From AP-15 sp963755435 (GTDB lineage: Bacteria; Pseudomonadota; Alphaproteobacteria; ATCC43930; CGMCC-115725), in NCBI GenBank assembly GCA_963755435.1, contig CAVWJX010000005.1:1354565-1418564 (forward strand): 64,000 nt of DNA. Direction: 5' to 3'. Within the stretch, counting starts at the first letter, position 1. Each line of letters opens with the position of its first letter. Position numbers and translations under genes: made by a program. Positions 30,549 through 40,819 of this stretch are shown piece by piece. The notes beneath the pieces are model-generated. The model was not told the DNA's origin. It made no database searches and saw only the letters and a program-made list of their open reading frames with translations.

Positions 30549-32147
30549 ATGCGGTTGGCGGCAATGACAGTACTTTTCACTCTCCTCGCGGCCACGACCT
30601 CGGCGGCGCCGAACGAAGAGGCGCCCAAGCGTGGCGGCATTCTGACCTATATGATCCCGGCCGACGCGCCGCCTTCCTTCGACGGGCATCGCGAGAGCAC
30701 CTATGCCACGGTGCATTCTGCGGCGCCGTTTTACAGCGTGCTGATCCGGGTGAACCCGGAAGATCCGTCGAATATGAGCGATCTCGTTTGTGATCTGTGC
30801 ACGACGATGCCGACCCCGACCGATGGCGGCAAGACCTGGGTCTTCAAGATCCGCCCGGGCGTCAAATTCACCGACGGCTCGCCCTTGACCGCCGCCGATG
30901 TGGCGGCGAGTTGGAACGAGATCATCTTTCCGCCCAAAGGGGTGCTGAGCCCGCGCGAGAGCAATTACCTGATGGTCGACAAGGTCGAGGCGCCCGACCC
31001 GTCGACCGTGGTGTTTCACCTGAAATTCCCGACCACCGCGTTCCTGCCGGCAATCGCCGACCCGTTCGCCTGGATTTACGAAAAAAAGATCCTCGATAAG
31101 GATCCGCACTGGTACGAGCAGAACATCATGGGCTCGGGCCCGTTCAAATTCGTCAGCTATCAGGCCGGGCAATCGATCAAGGGCGTGCGCAACCCCGATT
31201 ATTACCATAAGGGGCTGCCTTATCTCGACGGGTTTGTCGGGATTTACGCACCAAAGCAGGCGGTGCAGGTCGATGCGATCCGCGCCGACCGGGCGGCGAT
31301 CGAGTTCCGCGGGTTTCCGCCGGCGGCGCGCGACCAGCTGGTGCGCGAACTCGACGGCAAGATCACGGTGCAAGAAAGCATCTGGAACGTCGCCAGCGCG
31401 GTGACCCCGAACCACAAGAAAAGGCCGTTCGACGATGTGCGGGTGCGCCGCGCGCTGACCTTGGCGATCGACCGCTGGGGCGGCGCGCCTGGGCTGTCCA
31501 GGATCGCGATCGTCAAGACCGTCGGCGGCCTCGTCTATCCGGGCTCGCCGCTGGCCGCGACCAAGGCGGAATTGCAGCAGATCGCCGGCTATTGGCCCGA
31601 CATCGAGAAGTCGCGGGCCGAGGCGCGCCGGCTCTTAAAGGCGGCGGGGGCCGAGGGGCTGAGCTTTCAGCTGCTCAACCGCAACGTTGATCAGCCCTAC
31701 AAATACGTCGCGACCTGGCTGATCGACCAGTGGAGCAAGGTCGGGCTCCACGTCACCCAGCGCGTGCTGCCGACCGGGCCATGGTTTCAGGCCATGCGCA
31801 GCGGCAATTTCGATGTTGTGCTCGAGGCGCCCGGCCACGGCATGGTCAACCCGCTGCTCGACGTGCAGAAGGTATTGCCCTCCTCGGTCGATGCCGAAAA
31901 CTACGCCAATTACGAAGACCCGCCGGAGGTCGCCCTCTATAACAAGATGCTGCGCGAAACCGACTTCAACAAGCAGCGCGCGCTGATGCGCCAGTTTGAA
32001 AAGCATGTACTCGACACCGAGGCGCACGAGATCTGGGTGCTGTGGTGGTACCGGATCGTGCCCTACCGATCCTACGTCATGGGCTGGAAGATCAGCCCGA
32101 CCCACTTCATCAATCAGGATTTGTCGACGATATGGCTGAACAAGTAG
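30549..32147 (+). CDS. peptide ABC transporter substrate-binding protein 3
   Basis: A 532-residue third binding protein, with a signal peptide at about 1-19 (VLFTLLAATTSAAPNEE). It keeps KRGGILTYMIPADAPPSFDG, LVCDLCTTMPTPT and VRRALTLAIDRWG. Where copies 1 and 2 have SDWNCG, this one has SIWNVAS, losing the Asp and Cys, so its pocket or a nearby loop is probably different. I chose ATG 30549 because the signal peptide starts there; a GTG at 30504 would add 15 residues. Confidence 0.92.
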   Translation: MRLAAMTVLFTLLAATTSAAPNEEAPKRGGILTYMIPADAPPSFDGHRESTYATVHSAAPFYSVLIRVNPEDPSNMSDLVCDLCTTMPTPTDGGKTWVFKIRPGVKFTDGSPLTAADVAASWNEIIFPPKGVLSPRESNYLMVDKVEAPDPSTVVFHLKFPTTAFLPAIADPFAWIYEKKILDKDPHWYEQNIMGSGPFKFVSYQAGQSIKGVRNPDYYHKGLPYLDGFVGIYAPKQAVQVDAIRADRAAIEFRGFPPAARDQLVRELDGKITVQESIWNVASAVTPNHKKRPFDDVRVRRALTLAIDRWGGAPGLSRIAIVKTVGGLVYPGSPLAATKAELQQIAGYWPDIEKSRAEARRLLKAAGAEGLSFQLLNRNVDQPYKYVATWLIDQWSKVGLHVTQRVLPTGPWFQAMRSGNFDVVLEAPGHGMVNPLLDVQKVLPSSVDAENYANYEDPPEVALYNKMLRETDFNKQRALMRQFEKHVLDTEAHEIWVLWWYRIVPYRSYVMGWKISPTHFINQDLSTIWLNK

Positions 32148-32220
32148 ACAGGAAGGCAACGGGGCAGCCGGTCCGCTGTCGCGGCCGCGCACCCCGAAGC
32201 CGTCGCAGCGGACACGCGGG

Positions 32221-33192
32221 ATGTATCGCTACATCGTAAACCGGCTGTTGCTGGTGGTGCCCACCCTGGTTGGCGCGGCGGTGCTGGTCTTCGCCCTGAT
32301 GCGTCTCATTCCAGGCGACATCTGCGTCGTGCGGCTGGGCTCCGGCGGCGGCACCTTCGACGAGGCCGCCGTCGCCGCCTGCCACGCCCAGCTTGGCCTC
32401 GATCGGCCGGTCTGGCGCCAGTTCTTCGACTTTGTCTGGGGCTTCTTTCATTTCGACTTTGGCGTCTCGATGTGGACTGGTAAGCCGGTCTCGTTCGAGA
32501 TCATGCAGCGGCTGCCGATTTCCCTCGAGATCGCGATCCTGGCGACCGTTGTCGCACTGCTGCTGGCAATCCCGCTCGGCACCATTTCGGCGCTGAAGCA
32601 GAACAGCTGGATCGATCTCGTGGTCCGCACCGTGGCCATCGCCGGGATCGCGACCCCGTCGTTCTGGCTCGGCATTCTGTCGATCCTGTTTGTGCTCAAC
32701 CTGAGCCAGTGGGCATTCGGCTCGCCCTGGATGCCGCCGATCACCTATGTCCCGATATGGCAGGATCCGATCCGCAATCTGTCGCTGGCGTTCCTGCCGG
32801 CGATCACCGTCGGCTACCGCTATTCCGCGATCGTCATGCGGATGACGCGCTCGGCCATGCTCGAAGTGCTGCGCGAGGATTACATCCGCACCGCCTGGGC
32901 AAAGGGCCTGGTGCACCGGATCGTGATCAACCGGCATGCTTTGAAAAACGCGCTGCTGCCGGTCGTCACCTTGGCCGGGATCGAGTTCGCATTCCTGATC
33001 GGCGGCCTCGTCGTTACCGAACAGGTGTTCAACCTGAACGGAGTTGGCCGGCTGTTCGTGCAGGCCGTGCAGAACCAGGACTATACGCTGACCCAGGCGC
33101 TGGTGATGCTGGTCGTCGCCGTGTTTGTCCTGACCAACCTCGTCGTCGATCTGGCCTATGCGTGGCTCGATCCGCGCATCCGCTTCGCCTGA
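32221..33192 (+). CDS. peptide ABC transporter permease (DppB type)
   Basis: A 323-residue inner-membrane permease starting MYRYIVNRLLLVVPTLVGAA, typical of DppB. About six membrane segments are visible. The cytoplasmic EAA-like coupling loop is EDYIRTAWAKGLVHRIVINR, which docks to the ATPases. The N-terminal periplasmic segment contains LRLIPGDICVV-type residues and LGLDRPVWRQFFDF, also family features. It is preceded by the third binding-protein gene (73-bp gap). Confidence 0.93.
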   Translation: MYRYIVNRLLLVVPTLVGAAVLVFALMRLIPGDICVVRLGSGGGTFDEAAVAACHAQLGLDRPVWRQFFDFVWGFFHFDFGVSMWTGKPVSFEIMQRLPISLEIAILATVVALLLAIPLGTISALKQNSWIDLVVRTVAIAGIATPSFWLGILSILFVLNLSQWAFGSPWMPPITYVPIWQDPIRNLSLAFLPAITVGYRYSAIVMRMTRSAMLEVLREDYIRTAWAKGLVHRIVINRHALKNALLPVVTLAGIEFAFLIGGLVVTEQVFNLNGVGRLFVQAVQNQDYTLTQALVMLVVAVFVLTNLVVDLAYAWLDPRIRFA

Positions 33193-33206
33193 TTTGAGGT
33201 CGCCAA

Positions 33207-34109
33207 ATGGCCATCGCAGACACCGTCCTGTCGCCGTCCGCAGTCGAACTGCCGCAGAGGCGGCGCTCGATCGGCGGGTGGATCCTCGACTTTTGTCGCC
33301 ATCAGATGCTCGGCACGGTCGGGATGGCGATCGTGCTGGTGATCCTGTTTGCTGGCCTGACCGCGCAATGGATCGCGCCCTACAGCCCGACCGCCAATGA
33401 TTTTGCCGCGATGACCCAGCCGCCGAGCTGGGCGCATTGGCTCGGCACCGACGAATTCGGCCGCGATTTGCTGTCGCGCATCATCTTTGGCGCCCGCACC
33501 GCGCTGATCATCGGCTTTTCATGCGCCATTGTCGGCGGGTTCGCCGGCCTCGTGCTCGGTGTCGCCAGCGCCTATTTTGGCGGTTGGATCGATCTGTTGA
33601 TCCAGCGCGTCCTCGATATCCTGATGGCCTTTCCGCTGATCATTATGGCGCTGGCTGTCGTGTCGATCTTCGGCACCGGTGTCTCCAATGTCATCATCGC
33701 GATCACGATCCCGCTGTTTCCACGTTGCGCGCGGGTGGTGCGCTCGAGCGCCTTGGCGATCCGCGAAGTGCCCTATGTCGACGCCGCGCGCGCCTGCGGC
33801 TTTAGCCACGCGCGGATCATCCTGCGCCATATGGTGCCAAACGTGATGGCGCCCTTCCTGATTCTCCTGACCGCGTTTGTCGGCCAGGCGATCCTGGCCG
33901 AGGCAGCGCTGTCCTATCTCGGGCTGGGCGTGCAGGAGCCGGTCCCGGCCTGGGGGCTGATGCTGCAGGGCGGGGCCGAGGAATACGCGACGACGGCACC
34001 TTGGATCGCGATCTTTCCCGGGCTCGCGATCGCCTTGACAGTGTTCGGCTTCAGCATCTTCGGCGATGCATTGCGCGATGCGCTCGACCCGAAATTGCGC
34101 GACCGCTGA
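33207..34109 (+). CDS. peptide ABC transporter permease (DppC type)
   Basis: A 300-residue permease that forms the membrane channel with the DppB-like subunit. The N-terminal OppC segment is followed by HWLGTDEFGRDLLSRIIFGA, a strong DppC mark. The EAA-like loop is YVDAARACGFSHARIILRHM and the C-terminal segment is LSYLGLGVQEPVPAWGLML. Five to six membrane segments are visible. It begins 14 bp after dppB and ends the operon. Confidence 0.93.
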   Translation: MAIADTVLSPSAVELPQRRRSIGGWILDFCRHQMLGTVGMAIVLVILFAGLTAQWIAPYSPTANDFAAMTQPPSWAHWLGTDEFGRDLLSRIIFGARTALIIGFSCAIVGGFAGLVLGVASAYFGGWIDLLIQRVLDILMAFPLIIMALAVVSIFGTGVSNVIIAITIPLFPRCARVVRSSALAIREVPYVDAARACGFSHARIILRHMVPNVMAPFLILLTAFVGQAILAEAALSYLGLGVQEPVPAWGLMLQGGAEEYATTAPWIAIFPGLAIALTVFGFSIFGDALRDALDPKLRDR

Positions 34110-34573
34110 TTTCGCGATGCCACGGCCGCGACGCCGACCGCCCGCCTGACCGATAACGCTGGCTGACCGATAACGCGGGGCGGGGCATGTCAGGCCGCCG
34201 GCTCGATCGATCCGCTGCGCCCGCCGCATTTGCTTGAACAGTTGGCCTTGCGCGGCCGTCCGTTGAGCCGCGACTGTATCCGCGCCAGGGCCAACCCGGT
34301 TCCCATCCCTACACCCGACGATGCTGGAGCCATGCCGGCGCCTCACCCGGCACCGAAATTCGCGGTGGTTTAATGGGGCGCCAATTGCTGGCGGGTTGAT
34401 TGACCATGCTGGCGTGCTACTGTGGCGACGGTCGTGCAGTCGGGGGAGCGGTGACCCGGTGTAGTGGATCATACTGGCGGCAGTGGGGGCCGCCGGTTCG
34501 GCGGCATTCCGCCAAAGGACGAGCTTGCGGCGGTGTGCGGAAGGCGGCGGATGAGCGGCAGCCCGCCTCCGCC
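34110..34573 (+). other. gap between the peptide transporter and efflux operons
   Basis: About 460 bp without a convincing gene. It holds a 17-bp spaced duplication (ctgaccgataacgc at 34146 and 34163) and probably the promoter of the efflux operon. I found only weak candidates such as TTGATT-N16-TACTGT near 34398-34425. The reading frame of the next gene stays open back to 34400, so part of this gap could be coding if that gene starts earlier. Confidence 0.4.
34146..34176. repeat. 14-bp direct repeat after the dppC-like gene
   Basis: Two perfect copies of ctgaccgataacgc (34146-34159, 34163-34176) are offset by 17 bp shortly after the last transporter gene. It is one more of the short boundary duplications seen in this window. 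Confidence 0.65.
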
Positions 34574-36223
34574 ATGGCGCCTGCCCGATTCGCTGCGCTG
34601 CCGCGAAAATTGGTGGTTTTCGCCGGCAAAAGTTTTAAGTGGTCCAGCCGGCGGGCGGCGATGCTGTTGCCGCTGCTATGCGCCGCCTGCATGGTCGGTC
34701 CGGATTATCGCTCGCCGCCGGTCGAGGTCGCGGCCAACTATCTCGAGGCCGGCAATCCGTCGGTGCTGACAAGGAGCGAAGAGTACCGCGACTGGTGGTC
34801 GGTGTTCCGCGACCCGGTGCTCGATCGGCTGATCGCGATCGCCTACAACCAGAACCTGAGCCTGGTCGCGGCCGGCACCCGGGTGCTGCAGGCGCGCGCC
34901 GAACTGGGGGTGGCGATCGGCGACTTTTATCCGCAGTCGCAGCACGCGACGAGCGCGCTGATTTACGACCGGCCGAGCCACGCCGACCCGACCGCCACGC
35001 CGCAAAGCCAGGTGTCCGGCTTCTGGCGCGCCTCGCTCGGCGCCTCGCTCGATTGGGAATTGGATTTCTGGGGCAAGTTCCGCCGCGCCATCCAATCGGC
35101 CGACGCCGCCTACCTCGAATCGATTGCTTCCTATGACGATGCGCTGGTGACGCTGCTCGGCGATGTCGCCACGACCTATATCGGCATCCGCACCCTGCAG
35201 ACCCAAATCGATATTGCCCAGGACAATATCGTCAAGCAAAAGAAGGCGCTGGCCATCGCTGAAGCGCGCTTTCACGGGGGCGTGGCGACCAAGCTCGATG
35301 TGTATCAGGCCGAAAACGTGCTCGGCCAGACCGAATCGACGGTGCCTCAGCTGACTGCCCAGCTGGATCAAGGGCTGGACGCGTTGCGCGTGCTGTTGGG
35401 GATGGCGCCGCAGCCGCTCGACGCTCTGCTGCGCGGACCGGAGGGGATCCCGGTGCCGCCGGCCGACGTCATAACCGGCATCCCGGCAGACTTGGTGCGC
35501 CGCCGGCCCGATATCCGCGCCGCGGAGCTCGCGGCGGTGGCGCAGAGCGCCGAGATCGGCGTCGCCAAAGCGCAGCTCTATCCGGCGTTCAGCCTGCTCG
35601 GCAGCTTCGGCACGGTTTCCAGCAACATCGCCGGCCATAAGCTCAGCGATCTGGTGATGGGCCGGGGCATCACCTTCGCCTTTGGCCCGAGCTTCCAGTG
35701 GAACATCCTGAATTATGGCCAGATCACCAACACGGTCCGGGTGCAGGATGCGAAGTTGCAGGAGCTGCTGGTCGACTATCAGAACACGGTGCTGACCGCG
35801 CAAAAACAGGTCGAGGACGGGTTGGCGACCTATCTGCAGTCGCGCCGAGAGGTCGACGATTTGCGGCGCAGCGTCGCCGCCGCCAACGCGGCGCTGGGCC
35901 TGGCCTTTCTGCAATACCAGCTCGGCACCCGGGATTTTACGACGGTGCTGACCGCCGAGCAGAACCTTTATACGGCGCAGACCGATCTCGCCTCGGCCGA
36001 GGGCAATGTTTCGACCGGGCTGGCTTCGGTCTATCGCGCGCTGGGGGGCGGATGGCAGATACGCCAAGACAACGAGTTCGTGCCGGCGCCGACGGTCGCC
36101 GAAATGCGCGCCCGGACCAATTGGGGCGAGCTGCTGCCGCCGGCCGGTCAGCCGCAGCCGCCGGCCCCGGCCTTGCCGACCCCGGTCGATGTCAGCGCCA
36201 AGGTTCGGCCGCCGCAATGGTGA
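34574..36223 (+). CDS. outer-membrane efflux lipoprotein, NodT/OprM type
   Basis: A TolC-fold outer-membrane factor for the adjacent RND pump. The lipobox LLCAAC, followed by MVGPDYRSPP, marks acylation at the Cys. Two OEP repeats follow, with YNQNLSLVAAGTRVLQARAE and KAQLYPAFSLLGSFGTVSSN, plus the NodT-typical IPADLVRRRPDIRAAELAA. A Pro-rich tail ends the protein. The start is uncertain: ATG 34574 is used here, TTG 34610 or ATG 34661 lie nearer the lipobox, and the frame is open back to 34400. The adaptor gene starts 7 bp later. Confidence 0.9.
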   Translation: MAPARFAALPRKLVVFAGKSFKWSSRRAAMLLPLLCAACMVGPDYRSPPVEVAANYLEAGNPSVLTRSEEYRDWWSVFRDPVLDRLIAIAYNQNLSLVAAGTRVLQARAELGVAIGDFYPQSQHATSALIYDRPSHADPTATPQSQVSGFWRASLGASLDWELDFWGKFRRAIQSADAAYLESIASYDDALVTLLGDVATTYIGIRTLQTQIDIAQDNIVKQKKALAIAEARFHGGVATKLDVYQAENVLGQTESTVPQLTAQLDQGLDALRVLLGMAPQPLDALLRGPEGIPVPPADVITGIPADLVRRRPDIRAAELAAVAQSAEIGVAKAQLYPAFSLLGSFGTVSSNIAGHKLSDLVMGRGITFAFGPSFQWNILNYGQITNTVRVQDAKLQELLVDYQNTVLTAQKQVEDGLATYLQSRREVDDLRRSVAAANAALGLAFLQYQLGTRDFTTVLTAEQNLYTAQTDLASAEGNVSTGLASVYRALGGGWQIRQDNEFVPAPTVAEMRARTNWGELLPPAGQPQPPAPALPTPVDVSAKVRPPQW

Positions 36224-36230
36224 GGATGAC

Positions 36231-37604
36231 GTGAAGATTTTTGCCGCGATCAGCGCGCTGTGGCGGCCACGCTCGGAGGCCGGGGCGGCGGGAGGCCATG
36301 GCCCGGACAAGCTGCTGGTGGTGCTTGGCGCGGTGCTGCTGGCGCTCGCCGCACTCGGCGGCTGGGGGGCGGTGCGGTTGCACCCCGGGTGGCCGCTCGC
36401 CACCGCCACTGCCGCCGAGCCCAGAATACCGCCGGCGAGGCCGTCCCACGGCAGCATCGTGCCGGCGCAGGCGACGACGCCGAGCGCGCCGGTTCCGGTG
36501 GTGCTGCCGCGGCTGCAATCGGTCACCAACTATGCCGTGATCACCGGCAACGCCGCGGCGGTCAACGCGGTCAAGCTCGTCGCCCGGGTCGAGGGCTATC
36601 TCGAAGGCCTGCATTACCAGGACGGCGCGTTCGTCAAGAAAGGCGATTTGCTGTTCACGGTGCAGCAGGACCCCTACAAGGAGCAGCTGCAGCAGGCGCG
36701 TGCCCAGGTCTTGACCGCGCAGGCCTCGCTGATCTACGCCAAGACCGAGTTCGCGCGGTACACCGCCTTGGTCAAGCAGGATGCGGCGACCCAGACCGAG
36801 GTCGACCACTGGAATTTTGAGCGGGCGAGCGCCGAAGCCTCGCTGCTCAGCGCCCGGGCCCAGGTGGCGATCGACGAGGTCAATCTCGGCTATACCGAAA
36901 TTCGGGCACCCTTTGACGGCATCGTCGGCAAGCACCTGATCGACCCCGGCAATGTCGTCGGCGGCGGCGGTCAGCAGGCGGCGCTGGCCGAGATCACCCA
37001 GCTCGACCCGATCTATGTCGTCGCCAATCTGAGCGAGCAGCAGGTTCTGCAGATCCGCCAGAACCTCAGTCAGCACCGGCTGACCCTCGCCGATCTGCAC
37101 CGGGTGCCGGTCGATGTCGGGCTGTCGAACCAGAGCGGGTTTCCCTATCGCGGCACGATCCAATATGTGGCCCCGGCGCTCGACCCGCAGACCGGGACCC
37201 TCCTGGTGCGCGGGATCCTCGCCAACCCGGACCGCAACCTCGTGCCCGGCTTTTTCGTGCGCATGCGCCTGCCGATGGGGCCGGTCAACCGCAATGCGCT
37301 GCTGGTCCCCGACCGCGCCTTGCAGGCCGATCAAGGCGGGCGCTATCTTTTGGTCCTCAACGACAAGGATGTGGTCGAGCAGCGTTATGTGCAATTGGGC
37401 GAGCTGGTGGGGTCGTTGCGGGTGATCACCGGCGGTCTGAAGCCGGAGGACCGTGTCGTTGTCGGCGAGATCTGGCGCGCCACCCCTGGCACCAAGGTCA
37501 CCCCGCAGCCGATCAGCATCGATGCGGCGATCGGGGTGTCGGCGTCGTCGCCCGCGGCGTCGGGAGCCTCGCCCGGCGCCGCCGCGCCGAGTTCGCAAAA
37601 ATGA
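36231..37604 (+). CDS. RND efflux periplasmic adaptor (membrane fusion protein)
   Basis: A 457-residue adaptor starting at GTG 36231 with GAGG just upstream. One N-terminal membrane anchor (LLVVLGAVLLALAALGGWGA) is followed by a Pro/Ala linker. The lipoyl halves are KLVARVEGYLEGLHYQDGAF and LGYTEIRAPFDGIVGKHLID, then the helical hairpin and the beta-barrel domain. ATG-less initiation is supported by the frame and spacing. The stop overlaps the pump start by ATGA, so synthesis is coupled. Confidence 0.92.
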   Translation: MKIFAAISALWRPRSEAGAAGGHGPDKLLVVLGAVLLALAALGGWGAVRLHPGWPLATATAAEPRIPPARPSHGSIVPAQATTPSAPVPVVLPRLQSVTNYAVITGNAAAVNAVKLVARVEGYLEGLHYQDGAFVKKGDLLFTVQQDPYKEQLQQARAQVLTAQASLIYAKTEFARYTALVKQDAATQTEVDHWNFERASAEASLLSARAQVAIDEVNLGYTEIRAPFDGIVGKHLIDPGNVVGGGGQQAALAEITQLDPIYVVANLSEQQVLQIRQNLSQHRLTLADLHRVPVDVGLSNQSGFPYRGTIQYVAPALDPQTGTLLVRGILANPDRNLVPGFFVRMRLPMGPVNRNALLVPDRALQADQGGRYLLVLNDKDVVEQRYVQLGELVGSLRVITGGLKPEDRVVVGEIWRATPGTKVTPQPISIDAAIGVSASSPAASGASPGAAAPSSQK

Positions 37605-40600
37605 TCTCGAAGTTTTTTATCGAGCATCCGGTCCTCGCCAATGTGCTGGCGATCGTGCTGGTGCTGATCGGCGCCATCTGCGTGCTGCGCCTTCCGGTCG
37701 CGCAATATCCCAATGTGACGCCGCCGACGGTGCAGGTGACCACGCGCTACCCCGGCGCCGGCCCGCAGACCGTGGTCAATACCGTCGCCCTGCCGATCGA
37801 GCTGCAGGTCAACGGCGTCCAGGGCATGCTCTACATGGAGTCGACCAGCGCCTATGACGGCACCTACGTCCTGACCGTCACCTTCCAGATCGGCTCCGAC
37901 CCGAACATGGACCAGGTGCTGGTGCAGAACCGGGTGACCAACGCCATGGCCCAGCTGCCCGAGGCGGTGCAGGCGCAAGGCGTGGCGATCCGCGCGAAAT
38001 CGTCGTCGATCCTGGAATTCGTGACCCTCAATTCGCCGGACGGGTCGCGCGACGCGCTCTACATGTGGAACTACGCGACGATCAACCTGGTCAACGAGCT
38101 GGCCCGGCTGCCCGGGGTCGGCAATGTCGCGGTGATGGGCGCCGGCGAATATTCGATGCGGATCTGGATGGACCCGCAAAAGCTCTATTCCTATGGGCTG
38201 GTGCCGGAAGATGTAATCCGCGTCATCAGGCAGCAGAGCCAGGAGGTTGCCGCCGGGCAGGTCGGCATGCCGCCGGCGCCAAAGGACCAGCAGTTTCAGT
38301 ACACCGTCGACATCCAGTCGCGGCTCGACAACCCGAGCCAGTTCGGCGACATCATCGTCAAGAACCAGACCGCGCAAGGCGGCAAGCTCGTCCGGCTCAG
38401 GGATGTGGCGCGGATCGAGCTCGGCGCCCAGACCTATGCCCAGGACTTCAAGCTCGACGGCAAGCCGGCGGCCGGCATCGCCATTTACCAGACCCCGGAC
38501 GCCAATTCGCTGAAGGTTGCGAGCGAAGTTGCCGCCAAGATGGCCGAGCTGGCGCGCCGCTTCCCGCCCGGGCTGCACTACAGCATCCCCTACAACACCA
38601 CGATCTTCGTCAAGAACTCGATCGCCGAGGTCTACAAGACCTTGTGGCAGGCCGGGGTGCTGGTGCTGATCGTGATCCTGGTGTTCCTGCAGAATTTGCG
38701 CGCGACACTGGTGCCGGCGACGACGGTCCCGGTCACGATCATCGGCGCCTTCGCCGGCATGGCGGCACTTGGTTACACCGTCAACCTATCGACCCTGTTC
38801 GCCCTCATTCTGGCGATCGGCATCGTCGTCGACGACGCGATCGTCATCGTCGAGGGCGTCTCCAAATACATCGAGCAGGGCATGTCCGGGCACGACGCCG
38901 CGATCCGGGCGATGAACGAATTGTTCGGCCCGATCGTCGGCATCACCCTCGTCCTGATGGCGGTGTTTCTGCCGTCGGCCTTTGTCCCCGGCCTGAGCGG
39001 CCAGATCTTTGCCCAGTTCGCCTTGGTGATCGCGGTGACGGCACTGATCAGTGCGGTCAATGCCGCGACCTTGAAGCCGACCCAATGCGCGCTGTGGTTG
39101 CGCACGCCCAAGCCCGTCGGGCAGCGCAATTTCTTTTATCGCGGCTTCGACCGCGTCTACGGCCATATGGAAAATGGCTATACCGGGCTGATCGGGCGGA
39201 TGGTGCGGCACGCCGGGCTGATGGTGCTGGTCGGCGTCGGTCTGGCGGTGGTTGGCGTGTGGGGCATCGCCCGGTTGCCGACTGCGTTCATCCCGAACGA
39301 AGACCAGGGCTATCTGATGATCGCCGCGCAACTGCCCGACGGCGCCACGCTCGGTCGCAGCACGGCCGCACTCGCCAACGCGACCAAGATCGCGATGGCC
39401 ACCCCCGGGGTTCAGACGGTGATCTCGATCGCCGGCATGTCGGTGCTCGACAACAACGCCGACCTGGCCAACGCCGGCGTCGATTTTGTCGTGCTGAAGC
39501 CGTGGGACGCGCGCAGCAAGGCCAACGGCACCGACATCCTCTCGATCGCCGGGCATTTGCAAAAAGCGCTGAACAGCGCCCCCGACGGCCGGCTCTTCGT
39601 GTTGGCGCCGCCGCCGATCCAGGGCATCGGCAATGCCGGCGGCTTTCAGATGCAGGTCGAGATGCTCGGCGGCAATTTCGACTATCAGAAGCTCAGCGAC
39701 GTCACTCAGCAGATCGTCAGAAAGGCCGCCGCCGACCCGCAGCTGCAGCATGTGCTGACGACCTTCCGCCCCGGCGCGCCGCAGGTCGCGGTGACCGTCG
39801 ATCGCGACCGGGCGCAGACGTTGCGGGTCTCGGTCGGCGATATCTTTTCGGCGCTGAGCGCCTATCTCGGCTCGACCTACGTCAACCAATTCAACAAATT
39901 CGGCCTCACTCTGCAGGTCTACGTCCAGGCCGATTCGAAATACCGCCTGCACCCCGACGATCTGTTGAACCTCTATGTGCGCAGCCAGGACGGGAACATG
40001 ATCCCGATCGGCGCGGTCGCGCATTTGAGCGCGGTGGTAGGGCCGCCGCTGGTCACGCTCTACAATCTGTTTCCGTCGGCGACGATCGTCGGCGATGCGG
40101 CGCGCGGCTACAGCTCGGGCCAGGCGCTGACGACGATGGAGCAAATCGCCAAGAAAACCCTGCCGGCCGGGGTTTCCTACGAATGGTCGGCGATGTCGTA
40201 CCAGGAAAAGCTGACCGGCAACCAGTTGTATTACCTGTTCGGCCTGTCGGTGCTGCTGGTCTATTTGTGTCTGGCCGGCCAGTACGAGAGCTGGATTTTG
40301 CCGTTGGCGGTGCTGTCGGCGGTGCCGCTGGCCCTGCTCGGGCCGGTGATCGCCCTAACCAGTCTCGGCGTCGCCAATAATCTCTATACCCAGATCGGCC
40401 TGATCCTGATGATCGCGCTGTCGGCTAAGAACGGCATCCTGATCGTCGAGGTGGCGCGCGAGGGCCGCATGGTCCACGGCAAGCCGATCCTGGAAGCGGC
40501 GGTGGAGGCTTCGCGCACGCGGTTTCGGCCGATCCTGATGACCTCGTTCGCCTTCGGGCTCGGCGTCCTGCCGCTGGTGCTGGCGACCGGCGCCGGCGCC

Positions 40601-40768
40601 AATTCGCGCAAATCCTTGGGGATCAGCGTGTTCAGCGGGATCATCGCCTCGACCTGCCTGGCCGTGCTGTTCGTTCCTTCGTTTTTCGCGGTGCTGCAGC
40701 GCTTTGATGAAGCCCGCAAGGCGCGCAAAAAGGGCAAGGTGATGCATCCGGCCGCCGCCGCCGAGTGA
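37601..40768 (+). CDS. RND efflux pump, HAE1 (AcrB/MexB-like) family
   Basis: A 1055-residue proton-driven inner-membrane pump. It begins MISKFFIEHPVLANVLAIVL, has the PN1 region RLPVAQYPNVTPPTVQVTTR, and TM4 carries the proton-relay Asp pair in AIGIVVDDAIVIVEGV. The second half repeats the fold (LVYLCLAGQYESWILPLAVL; AKNGILIVEVARE). Length and two large periplasmic loops are normal. Substrates cannot be predicted. No local regulator is adjacent. Confidence 0.95.
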   Translation: MISKFFIEHPVLANVLAIVLVLIGAICVLRLPVAQYPNVTPPTVQVTTRYPGAGPQTVVNTVALPIELQVNGVQGMLYMESTSAYDGTYVLTVTFQIGSDPNMDQVLVQNRVTNAMAQLPEAVQAQGVAIRAKSSSILEFVTLNSPDGSRDALYMWNYATINLVNELARLPGVGNVAVMGAGEYSMRIWMDPQKLYSYGLVPEDVIRVIRQQSQEVAAGQVGMPPAPKDQQFQYTVDIQSRLDNPSQFGDIIVKNQTAQGGKLVRLRDVARIELGAQTYAQDFKLDGKPAAGIAIYQTPDANSLKVASEVAAKMAELARRFPPGLHYSIPYNTTIFVKNSIAEVYKTLWQAGVLVLIVILVFLQNLRATLVPATTVPVTIIGAFAGMAALGYTVNLSTLFALILAIGIVVDDAIVIVEGVSKYIEQGMSGHDAAIRAMNELFGPIVGITLVLMAVFLPSAFVPGLSGQIFAQFALVIAVTALISAVNAATLKPTQCALWLRTPKPVGQRNFFYRGFDRVYGHMENGYTGLIGRMVRHAGLMVLVGVGLAVVGVWGIARLPTAFIPNEDQGYLMIAAQLPDGATLGRSTAALANATKIAMATPGVQTVISIAGMSVLDNNADLANAGVDFVVLKPWDARSKANGTDILSIAGHLQKALNSAPDGRLFVLAPPPIQGIGNAGGFQMQVEMLGGNFDYQKLSDVTQQIVRKAAADPQLQHVLTTFRPGAPQVAVTVDRDRAQTLRVSVGDIFSALSAYLGSTYVNQFNKFGLTLQVYVQADSKYRLHPDDLLNLYVRSQDGNMIPIGAVAHLSAVVGPPLVTLYNLFPSATIVGDAARGYSSGQALTTMEQIAKKTLPAGVSYEWSAMSYQEKLTGNQLYYLFGLSVLLVYLCLAGQYESWILPLAVLSAVPLALLGPVIALTSLGVANNLYTQIGLILMIALSAKNGILIVEVAREGRMVHGKPILEAAVEASRTRFRPILMTSFAFGLGVLPLVLATGAGANSRKSLGISVFSGIIASTCLAVLFVPSFFAVLQRFDEARKARKKGKVMHPAAAAE

Positions 40769-40793
40769 TCCTGGCAGCCTGATCCTGGCGGCC
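40766..40793. repeat. 14-bp tandem duplication at the 3' end of the RND pump gene
   Basis: tgatcctggcagcc (40766-40779) and tgatcctggcggcc (40780-40793) are adjacent, and the first contains the pump's stop codon. The convergent glycosidase gene ends 26 bp further on. Confidence 0.65.
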
Positions 40794-40819
40794 CCGAACC
40801 GCGCGGCGGGCCGCTCCGC

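Noticed and set aside
34676..37598. Long minus-strand frames opposite the efflux genes
   Set aside because: Their composition is Arg/His/Asp-rich nonsense typical of antisense frames, and the plus strand encodes recognisable NodT and adaptor proteins.
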